DNA of 64,000 nt, from assembly GCA_016218575.1 (NCBI GenBank), contig JACRDN010000019.1, forward strand, positions 458,302 to 522,301, read 5' to 3'. The notes under the pieces are model-generated. The model made no database searches. It saw only the letters and a program-made list of their open reading frames with translations, and had not been told where the DNA came from. The stretch is from Elusimicrobiota bacterium. GTDB taxonomy: Bacteria; Elusimicrobiota; Elusimicrobia; UBA1565; UBA9628. Shown here in pieces: positions 26,433 to 34,833 of the stretch; the stretch's first letter is position 1; each line of letters begins with the position of its first letter. The translations under genes and the position numbers were made by a program.

Positions 26433-29400
26433 CTACCACCGCAGCTCCGGCAGCTTGCGCACCAGCACATGGGTATCCCGATTGCAGCCGATGGGCCCCC
26501 AATAGTTGAAGTGAAACGTGAACTGCCCGTAACCACCGGCCATCAGGTTGGGCTTGAGGCGCGTGCGCGTGAGGCTATTGTGGCCTCCGGCGCGGCGCCA
26601 GCCGCGAAGCGGCGACTTCGGAACCGAATACGTCCGCTCCGGGGAGTGGTAGATGATGCATATCCCGCGCGGAATGCGGGCGCTCACCGCCGCGCGCGTA
26701 ACGACGACGCCGTGGTCGTTGTGCACCTCGACCCAGTCGTTGTCCTTGACGTCGATCTCCTCGGCGTCATTTTCGTTGATCCAAAAGGGTTCCACGCCGC
26801 GCGAAAGAGTTGTCATGCGCTGGTTGTCGCCGTACGTCGAGTGAATGTGCCACTTCCCGTGGGGCGTGAGGTAGTTGAGCATCTTCGTCTTGCCGGCCTC
26901 TTTACTGAATCGCAGGTCCCCGTACTGCACCGAGCCGGGTTTAGGCTTATAGGTCGGCAGATGCTCTCCGAACTGCAAATAGATCGGGTGGTCGAGATAG
27001 AGATGCTGACGGCCCGTCAGCGTGCGCCAAGGCACGAGGTGCTCACGGTTGTAGGTGAATGGGGCGTAAGCCCTTCCACCCGTCACCAACCCGGACCACA
27101 TCGGGCTGTTGACGAAGCGTCGCGGCTGGGCCTGCAAGTCCTTGAAGGTCGTTCGAACATTGCGATCGCCTTCGGCCAATTGGGTCAGGCGCAGGCCGGT
27201 TTTTTCCTCCATGTTCTTATAGGAACGATAGGACAGCTCCCCGTTTGTCACCGTCGCGAGGTTGAGAATCACGTTGCAGACTTGGGCGCCCTCCCTCAGC
27301 GAGGGATAGGTCTTGCCTGCCCAGGCCACCGCGGGATGGGTCTCGAGCATCTTGTCGTAGAAGTCATCGATGGCATAGGAGGTCCCATGCGCGCCGAGTC
27401 CCTTATCGCGCGCCAGCCGCCCGAATGAGACGAACTGGTTGTAGAGATTCTTATAGTCGCGCGTGACGATTGCGATCCCCGGCATCGTTTTGCCGGGGAT
27501 CGCCTCAACCTCGCCGCGCGACCAATCCTTGGGAGAGGCCTGCGCGATCTCGGCGGCGGTGTCATGCGCCAGCGGGGTCACGACCACGTCCTTGACCGGC
27601 TCGGGGAAGTGGCGCACAGCGAGTTCCGAGAACTTCTTTGCGATTGCCTTGAAGATGTCCCAGTCGCTCTTCGACTCCCAGGACGGGGGAACGGCCTCCG
27701 CGAGTGGATGAATGAAGCTGTGCATGTCGGTCGAGTTGAGATCGTTCTTCTCGTACCACGTCGCCGCGGGCAAAACGATGTCCGAATAGAGCGCCGAGGT
27801 ATCCATGCGGAAATTCAGATCGACGACAAGATCGAGCTTCCCGGTGGGCGCCTTGTCGCTCCAACTGACTTCGCTCGTGGAGCCCTCGGCCAGCTCCTCG
27901 GCAATCGCGTTATTGTGTGTCCCAAGGTAATGCTTAAGGAAATACTCGTGTCCCTTGCTGCTCGACATGAGCGCGTTGCCGCGCCAGATATACCAGACGC
28001 GCGGCCAATTGGCCTCGGCGTCGGGTTCCTCCACCGAGAATCGCAGATGCTTGGCCTTGAGTTCGTCTGTAACATGCCGAACGATCTCGGCGTCATCCTT
28101 GGCTCCTCCGGCGAGGGCCTCGCGCGCGACCTCGAGCGGGCTTTTGTTGAACTGCGGATAGAACGGAAGCCATCCGCACTTGACCGCGCGGACCTGCATG
28201 TCCATCGTGTGGCCCTTGGCGAGCGAGTCCGGGCCGCCGTTCGACGGAACCGAATGGTAGTCCGTGAAATGCTTCTCGTAGCGCCACTGGTCCGAATGAA
28301 CGTAGTGCCAGCTCGGCGCGTTTTGCAGGCGCGACGCGCCATACCAGTCCTTGCCGAAAGCGATCGCGCTCCACGGCTCCATCGGCGCGAGTTTCTCCTG
28401 GCCGACGTAGTGGGCCAGTCCGCCGCCGTTAACCCCGACGCAGCCGGTGAGAACGAGAGCGTGGATGCCGGCTCGGTACATGAGGTTGGCGTGATACCAG
28501 TGGTTGATGCCGGCGCCGATGATGATCGTGCACTTTCCGCCGGTACGCTCGGCGGTCACCGCCCATTCACGCGCGAACTTAATGAGAGTGTCCCGGCTCA
28601 AGCCCGTGTACTTCTCGCTCCATGCCGGCGTATAGGGGGCGCTCTCGTCGCCGTAATCTTTCGGATACTCCCCCCCCAACCCGCGACCCACGCCGTACTG
28701 CGCCATCATGAGATCGTAGACGGTCGTCACGGCGATCTTGCCGGTCCCCGTGTCGAGGTAACGCACGGGCACCTCGCGCCGGACGCTCTGTCCCTCGCCG
28801 AAGTCGTCGAAACGGACCGGGACGGCTCCCTCGCGCGCTTTGAGGAAAGTCAGCCGAGGCTTGATCTCAGACCCGTCGAGGCCGTCCTTGAGCAACAGAT
28901 TCCACTTGCCTTTCTCCTTGCCCCAACGAAAGCCCACGCTGCCCATGGGCATCTTGGGCCTGTCGGACGCGTCGTCCCAGATTAGGAATTTCCATTCGCC
29001 GTTCTCGATCCCGGCGTAGCTCTGGAGCCGGCCGGCCCGCACGAGTTGACCCGCCTCGTAGCCTCCCTCCGAATTCGGGATCAGCTCGACGAGAAATGGA
29101 GCGTCGGTGAAGCGAGCCGTATAATCTAAAAAGAAGGGGGTTTGCTTCTCGTGATGGAATTCGTTGAGGAGCACATGGTTGACCGCCATCCACCACGCGC
29201 CGTCCTGGCCGGCATTGACGGCCATCCATTCATCCGCGTATTTGGCGACCTGGTTGAAGTCGGGTGAGAAGACGATCATCTTCGTGCCGTTGTGCCGCGC
29301 CTCGGCCGCGAAATGACAGTCGGGGGTACGCGTCATGTTGAGGTTTGAGCCCATGACGGCAAGGAGCTTGGCATTGAACCAGTCGGCGGATTCATTAACG

Positions 29401-30074
29401 TCTGTCTGCTCGCCCCAAGTCTCGGGCGAGGCGCTGGGCAGATCGCAATACCAGTCATAGAAGGAGAGCGATATCCCGCCCATGAGCTGGAGCATGCGAG
29501 CGCCGGCAGCGTAGCTTACCATCGACATTGCCGGGATCGGCGAGAAGCCGGCGATCCGATCGGGGCCATGCTTCTTGATCGTGTAGATGTTGGCCGCCGC
29601 CATGATCTCAAGCACGGTGTCCCAGTCGGCTCGCCTAAACCCTCCCTTGCCGCGCGCGCGTTGCCAGCGTCGGCGCGCTTCGGGATTCTCGATTAAACTC
29701 TTCCAGGCCTCGACCGGGTCCTCGGCTCTAGCGCGAGCTTCTTTCCAGAGGTCGAGCAGGGCGCCGCGGATGTAGGGGTACTTCACGCGCAGCGGGCTAT
29801 ACAGGTACCACGAGTAGGAGATTCCTCGCTGGCAACCGCGCGGCTCGTACGGGGGCAGGCTCGACTCAAGCAAGGGGTAATCAAGGCCCTGCATCTCCCA
29901 GGTCACGATGCCGTCTTTCACGTGTATGTTCCACGTGCAGCCGCCCGTGCAGTTGACCCCATGGGTGCTGCGCACGACTTTGTCGTGCTGCCAACGGTTG
30001 CGATAGAACTCTTCCCACGAGCGCAACTCGGGCTTCGTCTCGTCCTTGATCCAGGGGTTGTGGCCGTCAGACAT
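26433..30074 (-). CDS. narG: Respiratory nitrate reductase alpha subunit NarG
   Basis: A 1213-residue molybdenum enzyme reducing nitrate to nitrite. H38-x3-C42-x3-C46 (HGVNCTGGC) with C81 binds the FS0 cluster. [20 protein letters not shown] contains D211, the position of the Asp that ligates Mo in NarG-type enzymes. RTPDCHF and later NarG blocks are intact. There is no twin-arginine signal, so the catalytic side faces the cytoplasm. The ATG at 30074 is chosen because GGAGG lies six bases before it; a second ATG at 30080 is too close to that site. It overlaps the dihaem cytochrome gene by 8 bases. Nitrite oxidoreductases share this fold, but narJ, narI and narK favour nitrate reduction. Confidence 0.97.
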   Translation of the reverse strand: MSDGHNPWIKDETKPELRSWEEFYRNRWQHDKVVRSTHGVNCTGGCTWNIHVKDGIVTWEMQGLDYPLLESSLPPYEPRGCQRGISYSWYLYSPLRVKYPYIRGALLDLWKEARARAEDPVEAWKSLIENPEARRRWQRARGKGGFRRADWDTVLEIMAAANIYTIKKHGPDRIAGFSPIPAMSMVSYAAGARMLQLMGGISLSFYDWYCDLPSASPETWGEQTDVNESADWFNAKLLAVMGSNLNMTRTPDCHFAAEARHNGTKMIVFSPDFNQVAKYADEWMAVNAGQDGAWWMAVNHVLLNEFHHEKQTPFFLDYTARFTDAPFLVELIPNSEGGYEAGQLVRAGRLQSYAGIENGEWKFLIWDDASDRPKMPMGSVGFRWGKEKGKWNLLLKDGLDGSEIKPRLTFLKAREGAVPVRFDDFGEGQSVRREVPVRYLDTGTGKIAVTTVYDLMMAQYGVGRGLGGEYPKDYGDESAPYTPAWSEKYTGLSRDTLIKFAREWAVTAERTGGKCTIIIGAGINHWYHANLMYRAGIHALVLTGCVGVNGGGLAHYVGQEKLAPMEPWSAIAFGKDWYGASRLQNAPSWHYVHSDQWRYEKHFTDYHSVPSNGGPDSLAKGHTMDMQVRAVKCGWLPFYPQFNKSPLEVAREALAGGAKDDAEIVRHVTDELKAKHLRFSVEEPDAEANWPRVWYIWRGNALMSSSKGHEYFLKHYLGTHNNAIAEELAEGSTSEVSWSDKAPTGKLDLVVDLNFRMDTSALYSDIVLPAATWYEKNDLNSTDMHSFIHPLAEAVPPSWESKSDWDIFKAIAKKFSELAVRHFPEPVKDVVVTPLAHDTAAEIAQASPKDWSRGEVEAIPGKTMPGIAIVTRDYKNLYNQFVSFGRLARDKGLGAHGTSYAIDDFYDKMLETHPAVAWAGKTYPSLREGAQVCNVILNLATVTNGELSYRSYKNMEEKTGLRLTQLAEGDRNVRTTFKDLQAQPRRFVNSPMWSGLVTGGRAYAPFTYNREHLVPWRTLTGRQHLYLDHPIYLQFGEHLPTYKPKPGSVQYGDLRFSKEAGKTKMLNYLTPHGKWHIHSTYGDNQRMTTLSRGVEPFWINENDAEEIDVKDNDWVEVHNDHGVVVTRAAVSARIPRGICIIYHSPERTYSVPKSPLRGWRRAGGHNSLTRTRLKPNLMAGGYGQFTFHFNYWGPIGCNRDTHVLVRKLPELRW

Positions 30075-30939
30075 TGGCATCCTCCGCAGAGTCCGTCTTG
30101 TTGACCATTGCTCGCCTGACCGAGCGCAAGCGGTCACCCCACCTCGAGTCCAATACGACGAATAGGGCCGCAGCGCCCAGCAGACCGATGACTAGGAAAG
30201 AGAGCCGAGCAATGGAGTCCGCGGGCCTCCCGCGCTGTGCCGCATCCTTCAGATAGGCGACCAGCGGCAGAATCTCTTGAGGGTTGAGGGCCCGCCCCGC
30301 GAACAAGGGCTTCATCATCGGGGAGCCAGGGCTCACCAGCCAGGCGGCTGAGGCTTTTTCCCCGCCTAGGCGCGAGAAGGCCAGAGTCAGGTCCGGGCCA
30401 AGGAAGCCTCCGCCAAGCCAGCTCATGCCCCCGACCGAGTGGCAAGAGATGCAGGACGGCCCGCCGTTCTTAAGCCGAGATTTTCCAAGAAAGAGCGCTT
30501 CGCCGTCCGCGACGTCGCTGGGCAAGAGCGGCCTGTTAATGAGTTGGGAACCCGCGAAGCGAGACTTCGGCAAGGCCGATTCCGCGTCAATGAGCTCGAG
30601 GAATTCCTCAATGCGCTGAGTCGTCATCCCCGCGATCGCGGGCATGATGACGTTATTGTGGGTCTTGTAGAGTTCCGTGACGGTCGGGTCTCCGGACTCA
30701 AGCATCCTGCTGGGATCGCTGATGAAGCGTTCGAGCCACTCCCGGCTGCGGCGCTTGCTCACATCCTTGAGGTCGGGGCCCGTCAGGCGTCCCCCGCCTA
30801 TGGTGTGGCAGCTCGTGCAATTCTGCGCGAAGTCGGCGGGGTCGGCCTTGGCCCAGGCGATATCCGCCCGCGCGAGAACTCCGGCGGAGGCAACAACCGC
30901 CGCTATGCCGACGCGGGCCAGCGCCTGACTCCGGTTCAA
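30067..30939 (-). CDS. Membrane-anchored dihaem cytochrome c of the nar operon (NarC-like)
   Basis: A 290-residue protein with an N-terminal signal peptide, two cytochrome c domains with CTSCH (near residue 42) and CISCH (near 165), and a single C-terminal helix ([18 protein letters not shown]) that anchors it to the periplasmic face. Dihaem cytochromes in this position are known from Thermus-type nar operons (NarC), where they take part in electron transfer around NarGHI. The start codon is TTG, forming TTGA with the end of narK; its stop overlaps the narG start. Confidence 0.85.
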   Translation of the reverse strand: MNRSQALARVGIAAVVASAGVLARADIAWAKADPADFAQNCTSCHTIGGGRLTGPDLKDVSKRRSREWLERFISDPSRMLESGDPTVTELYKTHNNVIMPAIAGMTTQRIEEFLELIDAESALPKSRFAGSQLINRPLLPSDVADGEALFLGKSRLKNGGPSCISCHSVGGMSWLGGGFLGPDLTLAFSRLGGEKASAAWLVSPGSPMMKPLFAGRALNPQEILPLVAYLKDAAQRGRPADSIARLSFLVIGLLGAAALFVVLDSRWGDRLRSVRRAMVNKTDSAEDANV

Positions 30940-32444
30940 GGGGTCGCCCTCGAAACTTGCCGTTCTCTGACGATCTCATGGTCGACACTGGAGAGATGAT
31001 ATTCCTCGGCGAAGGCGCCCGCCGGCTCCCGAAGGAAGATCATGCAGAACACGAAAGTCGCGGCGGCCGTCGCGGCGATAAAGAAGAAGAAGCGGTTCGG
31101 ACTCATGAAGGTCAGGGCCGTCAGATAGATCGTGGCGCCGACGTTCCCGTAGGCGCCGACGTAGCCCGAAATCTGGCCGGTCAGCCGCCTCTTGATCATG
31201 GGGACGATGGCATAGGTTGTTCCGCAGCCTCCCGTCACAAAGACCGCCGCGGCCAAGGTCACCAAGACAGCCAGGGTCAAGGGCCAAGAAGGGCCGATGA
31301 AACCCATCAGGCCCATCGTAACCGTAACCCCGGCTAAGTACGCAAGCATGGCCCAACGCCGCGAGGGGACGCGGTCCGAGATGAAGCCGCCCAACGCCCG
31401 CGAGAAGAAGTTCAAGATGGCGAAGGTCGAACCGATAAGACCCGCCAGTTGGGGACTCAAACCGAAAGTTTTCTGGAAAAATGCCGGCAACATCGAGATC
31501 ACACCAAGCTCGACGCCGAAGGTCGCGACGTAACAGGCGCAGAGGCAAGCGACATCGGTGAATCGGTAGCGGTCGTCCTCCGGCACGCCTCTTCCAAGCA
31601 ACGGCGTATTGACCCTGAAGAGTTGGACGATCTGGTATACGGTCACCGCGCCTATGGCTGTGTAGGCTGCGGCCGCCGTTCCCGTTCCCATGAACCCAAG
31701 CCCGTGGATGCGCCAAACCAGGATTGCCAACACTCCAACCACCGGGATAGTCCAGACGACCGCATTGACTAGATCGCCCCAGGTGCTGACCTCGATGGCC
31801 TCGGCCTTCCTCGGGCGATGGTGGACGGAGCCGGGCGGGCCGTCGGTGACGGCAAACCAATAGTAGATGCCGTAGGCGAACATGACAAGACCGCTGATGG
31901 CGGTGGCCCACCGCCAACTGCCAAGGAAGTTGAGGGCCAAAAGAGGCAGCGTGATCGCCGCGATGGAGGAACCCCAATTGCCCAGTCCCGCTTCGACGCC
32001 TTGGGCAAATCCGGCGTCACGGGGCTTGAACCACAGCGAGGTCATGTGGATGCCGACGACGAAGCCGGTTCCCACCATGCTCAAGAGAAGCCGCGCTACC
32101 AGCATCTGCGTGTAGGTCGTGCCGAAGGCGAAGAGCAAGCACGGAAAGGCCATAGTCGTCATGACCAAGGTGAACGTTCGCCGCGGCCCCAGCCGATCGG
32201 AGATCATCCCGATGAGCAGGCGGCTGGGAACCGTCAGCGCGACGTTGCAGATCGCCAGGAGGTTCAACTGCTGCAGGGTGAAGCCCGTGTCCTTGACGAT
32301 CGTCGTGACGAGCGGCGCCATGTTGAACCACACATAGAACGTCAGGAAAAATGCAAACCATGTCTTGTGGAGGGCCAGGATGTCCGCCCTCCCGAAGTCG
32401 AACAGATCCATCCAGCTCATTCTAGCGCCGGTTTTTTTACTCAT
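30936..32444 (-). CDS. narK: NarK-family nitrate/nitrite transporter (first copy)
   Basis: A 502-residue major facilitator with twelve helices. It contains FVVGIHMTSLWFKPRDAGFAQGVEAGLGNWGSSIAAI and GGCGTTYAIVPMIKRRLTGQISGYVGAYGNVGA split over both halves, the nitrate-signature segments of NarK proteins. GGGAGG at the right spacing precedes the ATG at 32444. It lies at the head of the nar genes, 113 bp after the porin. Compared with the other NarK here it has a longer central loop and a soluble C-terminal tail, so antiport versus symport roles may be divided. Confidence 0.9.
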   Translation of the reverse strand: MSKKTGARMSWMDLFDFGRADILALHKTWFAFFLTFYVWFNMAPLVTTIVKDTGFTLQQLNLLAICNVALTVPSRLLIGMISDRLGPRRTFTLVMTTMAFPCLLFAFGTTYTQMLVARLLLSMVGTGFVVGIHMTSLWFKPRDAGFAQGVEAGLGNWGSSIAAITLPLLALNFLGSWRWATAISGLVMFAYGIYYWFAVTDGPPGSVHHRPRKAEAIEVSTWGDLVNAVVWTIPVVGVLAILVWRIHGLGFMGTGTAAAAYTAIGAVTVYQIVQLFRVNTPLLGRGVPEDDRYRFTDVACLCACYVATFGVELGVISMLPAFFQKTFGLSPQLAGLIGSTFAILNFFSRALGGFISDRVPSRRWAMLAYLAGVTVTMGLMGFIGPSWPLTLAVLVTLAAAVFVTGGCGTTYAIVPMIKRRLTGQISGYVGAYGNVGATIYLTALTFMSPNRFFFFIAATAAATFVFCMIFLREPAGAFAEEYHLSSVDHEIVRERQVSRATP

Positions 32445-32557
32445 CTCGCCTCCCGCAATGCCCGCCCCTACTGTCCATAGCGCTCCTGATAGTTTCGCCG
32501 CAGCGCCTCCGCCTCTTTGGGAGAAAGGCCCTTGGTCCAGACATGTCGCTGCTCCTC

Positions 32558-33775
32558 TTAAAAGCGATACTGAGCAGCCATGCCGAGGTTCTTTGTGTCA
32601 CCCGCAAGCGCCCCTACGAAATAGGAATGTATGCGGCCAAACTCCAACGACAACGCCAAGTCCGCAGTCGCGTCCCAAATTGCATTGGCAGCGATCGTTT
32701 CGTTGCGGAAGATCGCAGTCGCCCCCGCGGCGAGGCCCGTTTGATCGATGCTTTCGAACCCAGCCATTGCGTTGAAGCGCCAGTTCTTGATCGGCTTCAC
32801 CTGAGCCTGCGCGAAACCTCCGCGGGTCTGTGTCGTACGCGCGTTTCCTAGGTCGTTGTAGACCGTCCCAAGCCCGTTAAGGTTCTGATCAGAACGGCCA
32901 TAGAAGCCCTCCACCGAGAGCGTCACGGATGGGAGAATCGGCAAGAGCAAGTGCCCGGAGCCCAGTAGGCCGTCGACCCGGTGATTTGTCGCGCCCGCCG
33001 GCTGCGGGACGACAGAGTTAAATGACTCCCGCAAGTATTGCATCGAAGCGCCGATAACGAAGGTCCGGCCGTCGATCTTCCTTTTGAGTTCAGTGAGCGC
33101 CTGGTAAGCCGGTCCACCGGAGAACTCTCCCGATCCCGCGAGATCCGACGCGGTCGCGACGGTCGCGGCTCCCGAGGTGCGCCCGGCCTCGTCAGCGGAG
33201 AAAGATCGCACTAACGCTATTTTAGTGCCTGCGCTCCAATCGCCGCCCAGTTCCCAGTCAGCGTCCCAGCGCAGTTGCGGCAGTCGGTTCCAAAGGTTTC
33301 CCGAGTTGGAGAGAGACGTGATCCCGGCATGCGCGAGCGACTCCGGATTCAACGGGGCAAACGCCTTGACCCAATCTTGGCCGAATACGACCGCATGGTT
33401 CCCGCGTTTGGCCTGAATGTAGGCCAGGCGCACGCGCGGGGCCACGGCGTTGACGTCAAGTCCGGCCGAACCCGTGTTACGCAATCCGAAAAAGTCAATC
33501 TCTACGACGCCGCTCAAGTCGGAGTCCCAGGGTCCCGTGCTCTTCGAGATATTCAGGCCCAAGCGCGTCTGGCGCGCGGTAAACAGCGATAAATTTTGGT
33601 TGGGCGGCAGCGCGTTTGACCCCGAGATCGCTTGAGTCGGCACGTCGGCGAAATTGGGCCGGTTCCAGTTCTGCACGTAGTTGACCAGCACCAAGCCATA
33701 CGGCTTGATCTCGGCAGCGCGTGAAGGAACCGCGAGCAGGACCGCTACGATGAGTGCGACTGATAGTTGGATCAT
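32558..33775 (-). CDS. Outer-membrane porin of the nar operon
   Basis: A 405-residue protein with a signal peptide (LSVALIVAVLLAVPSRAAE), alternating beta-strand patterns throughout and a final aromatic residue (AAQYRF), the usual C-terminal signal of Gram-negative outer-membrane barrels. The early TARQTRLGLNISK stretch resembles DcaP-like and sugar/anion porins. Being 16 bp after the Rrf2 gene and ahead of narK, it probably lets nitrate or nitrite cross the outer membrane. The 113-bp gap to narK has no gene that I can support. Confidence 0.75.
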   Translation of the reverse strand: MIQLSVALIVAVLLAVPSRAAEIKPYGLVLVNYVQNWNRPNFADVPTQAISGSNALPPNQNLSLFTARQTRLGLNISKSTGPWDSDLSGVVEIDFFGLRNTGSAGLDVNAVAPRVRLAYIQAKRGNHAVVFGQDWVKAFAPLNPESLAHAGITSLSNSGNLWNRLPQLRWDADWELGGDWSAGTKIALVRSFSADEAGRTSGAATVATASDLAGSGEFSGGPAYQALTELKRKIDGRTFVIGASMQYLRESFNSVVPQPAGATNHRVDGLLGSGHLLLPILPSVTLSVEGFYGRSDQNLNGLGTVYNDLGNARTTQTRGGFAQAQVKPIKNWRFNAMAGFESIDQTGLAAGATAIFRNETIAANAIWDATADLALSLEFGRIHSYFVGALAGDTKNLGMAAQYRF

Positions 33776-33791
33776 CTATTCCTCTCCACCC

Positions 33792-34280
33792 TCATTTCAT
33801 GCTCTCGTGAAACCTGGTGGTCGTGTAACTGGCGACCGTGGTGGCGCCAAGAACCTTCCAGAGTTGGCGTTCGGCAAGACAGACTTGGTCATGAATGGCG
33901 CATGGCGATGCGCCGCCGCACCCATGCAACTCGAAGAGGCATTGGCGCCGTTCCGCCGATGGTCTTTCGACGGCTCTTATGACTTCGGCCAAGGAAATCT
34001 GTTCGGGATTCCGCCCCAAGGCATGTCCGTCCCCTGGACCACGCTGAGCGGTCGTGATTCCCCAGCGGGCCAATTGGCGGAGAATTTTGGCCAGAAAGCT
34101 TGGGGGCAATCCCTGCGCTTTAGCGATGTCCTCGATGGTGAAGAACGCGCCGGACTTTTGGCGGACCAGCCATGAGATGGCGCTTAAGGCATGTCTTAAG
34201 GAGGAGGAAAAATGAAAGAGAGTGATTTCTGGACCTGCTTCTCCAGCTTTAGAAAACAACAAACCATCGGCGGAGTCCAT
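33792..34280 (-). CDS. Rrf2-family Fe-S transcriptional regulator (NsrR/RirA-like)
   Basis: A 162-residue winged-helix regulator. RHALSAISWLVRQKSGAF, TIEDIAKAQGLPPSFLAKILRQLARWGI forms the DNA-binding part, and SLAEVIRAVE the dimer helix. Three Cys in C-x6-C-x5-C (CLFELHGCGGASPC) are the cluster ligands of NsrR, RirA and IscR relatives, which sense NO, iron or cluster status. Start at MDSADG is approximate, since the family usually begins nearer HFSSSLRH and no strong ribosome site helps. It heads the nar/act run, so NO- or redox-sensing control of nitrate respiration is a reasonable inference. Confidence 0.82.
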   Translation of the reverse strand: MDSADGLLFSKAGEAGPEITLFHFSSSLRHALSAISWLVRQKSGAFFTIEDIAKAQGLPPSFLAKILRQLARWGITTAQRGPGDGHALGRNPEQISLAEVIRAVERPSAERRQCLFELHGCGGASPCAIHDQVCLAERQLWKVLGATTVASYTTTRFHESMK

Positions 34281-34340
34281 TAAGTAGTAATGAAACCACG
34301 AAGCGGCGCAAACGGGCAATGAACAACGTCAAGCGTTCGT

Positions 34341-34354
34341 TTGATTTTTGTCAA
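34341..34354 (-). promoter_or_regulatory. Candidate FNR/DNR-type box upstream of the nar run
   Basis: TTGATTTTTGTCAA matches nine of ten specified positions of TTGAT-N4-ATCAA, the site of FNR and NO-responsive Dnr/Nnr regulators. It is about 61 bp before the Rrf2 start codon, a usual activator distance. The 286-bp stretch 34281-34566 that contains it holds no gene I can support; at 34548-34553 it also has CGCAAC followed by ATTTTCC, similar to the -35 part of the ECF-like sites but without a matching -10. Confidence 0.4.
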
Positions 34355-34566
34355 GTTCTGGCCGAAGCGGTCTTCCTTGAATTAGTTTCACGCGGCCTTG
34401 ACAGATGAAATGGAGACCCAAAGGGCGAGTCCGTGTCGTTCCTTCCGGGATCGCTCCGGACTTGGGAGACGGTAACGCGGGATGAAACCACGGATACGAA
34501 CGCTCGCAACGATGTGGCCAAGACTTGCTCGGCCAAACCCGGAAAATGTTGCGAGCCCGCCCGCCT

Positions 34567-34734
34567 TCAAGACACGGGAACGAGAGTGCCGCCGACGCAG
34601 TTGGCGCAGCGCTCTGAGCCGGAAGCGCACTTGGGGCACCAGAGCATCCCGCACTTGCCGCATTTCCGCCAGCCTTCTGGCTTTGCCTCCGCCTGATAGT
34701 TGCAACGCCTGCAGGCCAACGCATTGTCTTCCAT
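34567..34734 (-). CDS. Small zinc-ribbon protein (55 aa)
   Basis: A 55-residue frame beginning MEDNALACRRCNYQ with four CxxC pairs (CRRC, CGKC, CPKC, CANC), the pattern of two zinc ribbons or a rubredoxin-like knuckle. GGAGGACGAAAACA gives a clear ribosome site before ATG 34734. A candidate ECF promoter ends 25 bp upstream. The gene is shorter than common cut-offs and easily missed. No partner is obvious; similar tiny Cys-rich proteins act as metal-binding or redox accessory factors. Downstream is the Rrf2 gene. Confidence 0.7.
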   Translation of the reverse strand: MEDNALACRRCNYQAEAKPEGWRKCGKCGMLWCPKCASGSERCANCVGGTLVPVS

Positions 34735-34758
34735 TGTTTTCGTCCTCCGCAGTCGATA

Positions 34759-34788
34759 ATAAGTTTCCCGAGTGCGGAAAATGTTACA
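34759..34788 (-). promoter_or_regulatory. Candidate ECF-type promoter, site C (zinc-ribbon gene)
   Basis: On the minus strand TGTAAC (34788-34783) is followed after 18 bp by ACTTAT (34764-34759), with TTTTCC just after the first element. The same arrangement occurs at 51022-51051, 45967-45996 and 42857-42886. Here the -10-like part lies 25 bp before the start codon, leaving a short leader with a GGAGG ribosome site. The spacing and placement fit a promoter well. Confidence 0.55.
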
Positions 34789-34833
34789 TGGAAGAACGGA
34801 GTTGGAGACAAGCGATATCGCGTGATTGAGCAG

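Noticed and set aside
27564-28985. 473-codon plus-strand open frame opposite narG
   Set aside because: It is antisense to strongly conserved narG codons and has no recognisable motif; long antisense frames are expected in GC-rich genes.
32445-32557. Codon-like stretch RHVWTKGLSPKEAEALRRNY after the porin stop, in the porin frame
   Set aside because: It looks protein-like but has no start codon; perhaps a remnant or read-through tail, not enough to call a gene.
34524-34553. CGCAACATTTTCC upstream of the Rrf2 gene as a further ECF site
   Set aside because: The -35-like part is good, but the sequence 18 bp on is AGCAAG, not ACT(T/C)A.
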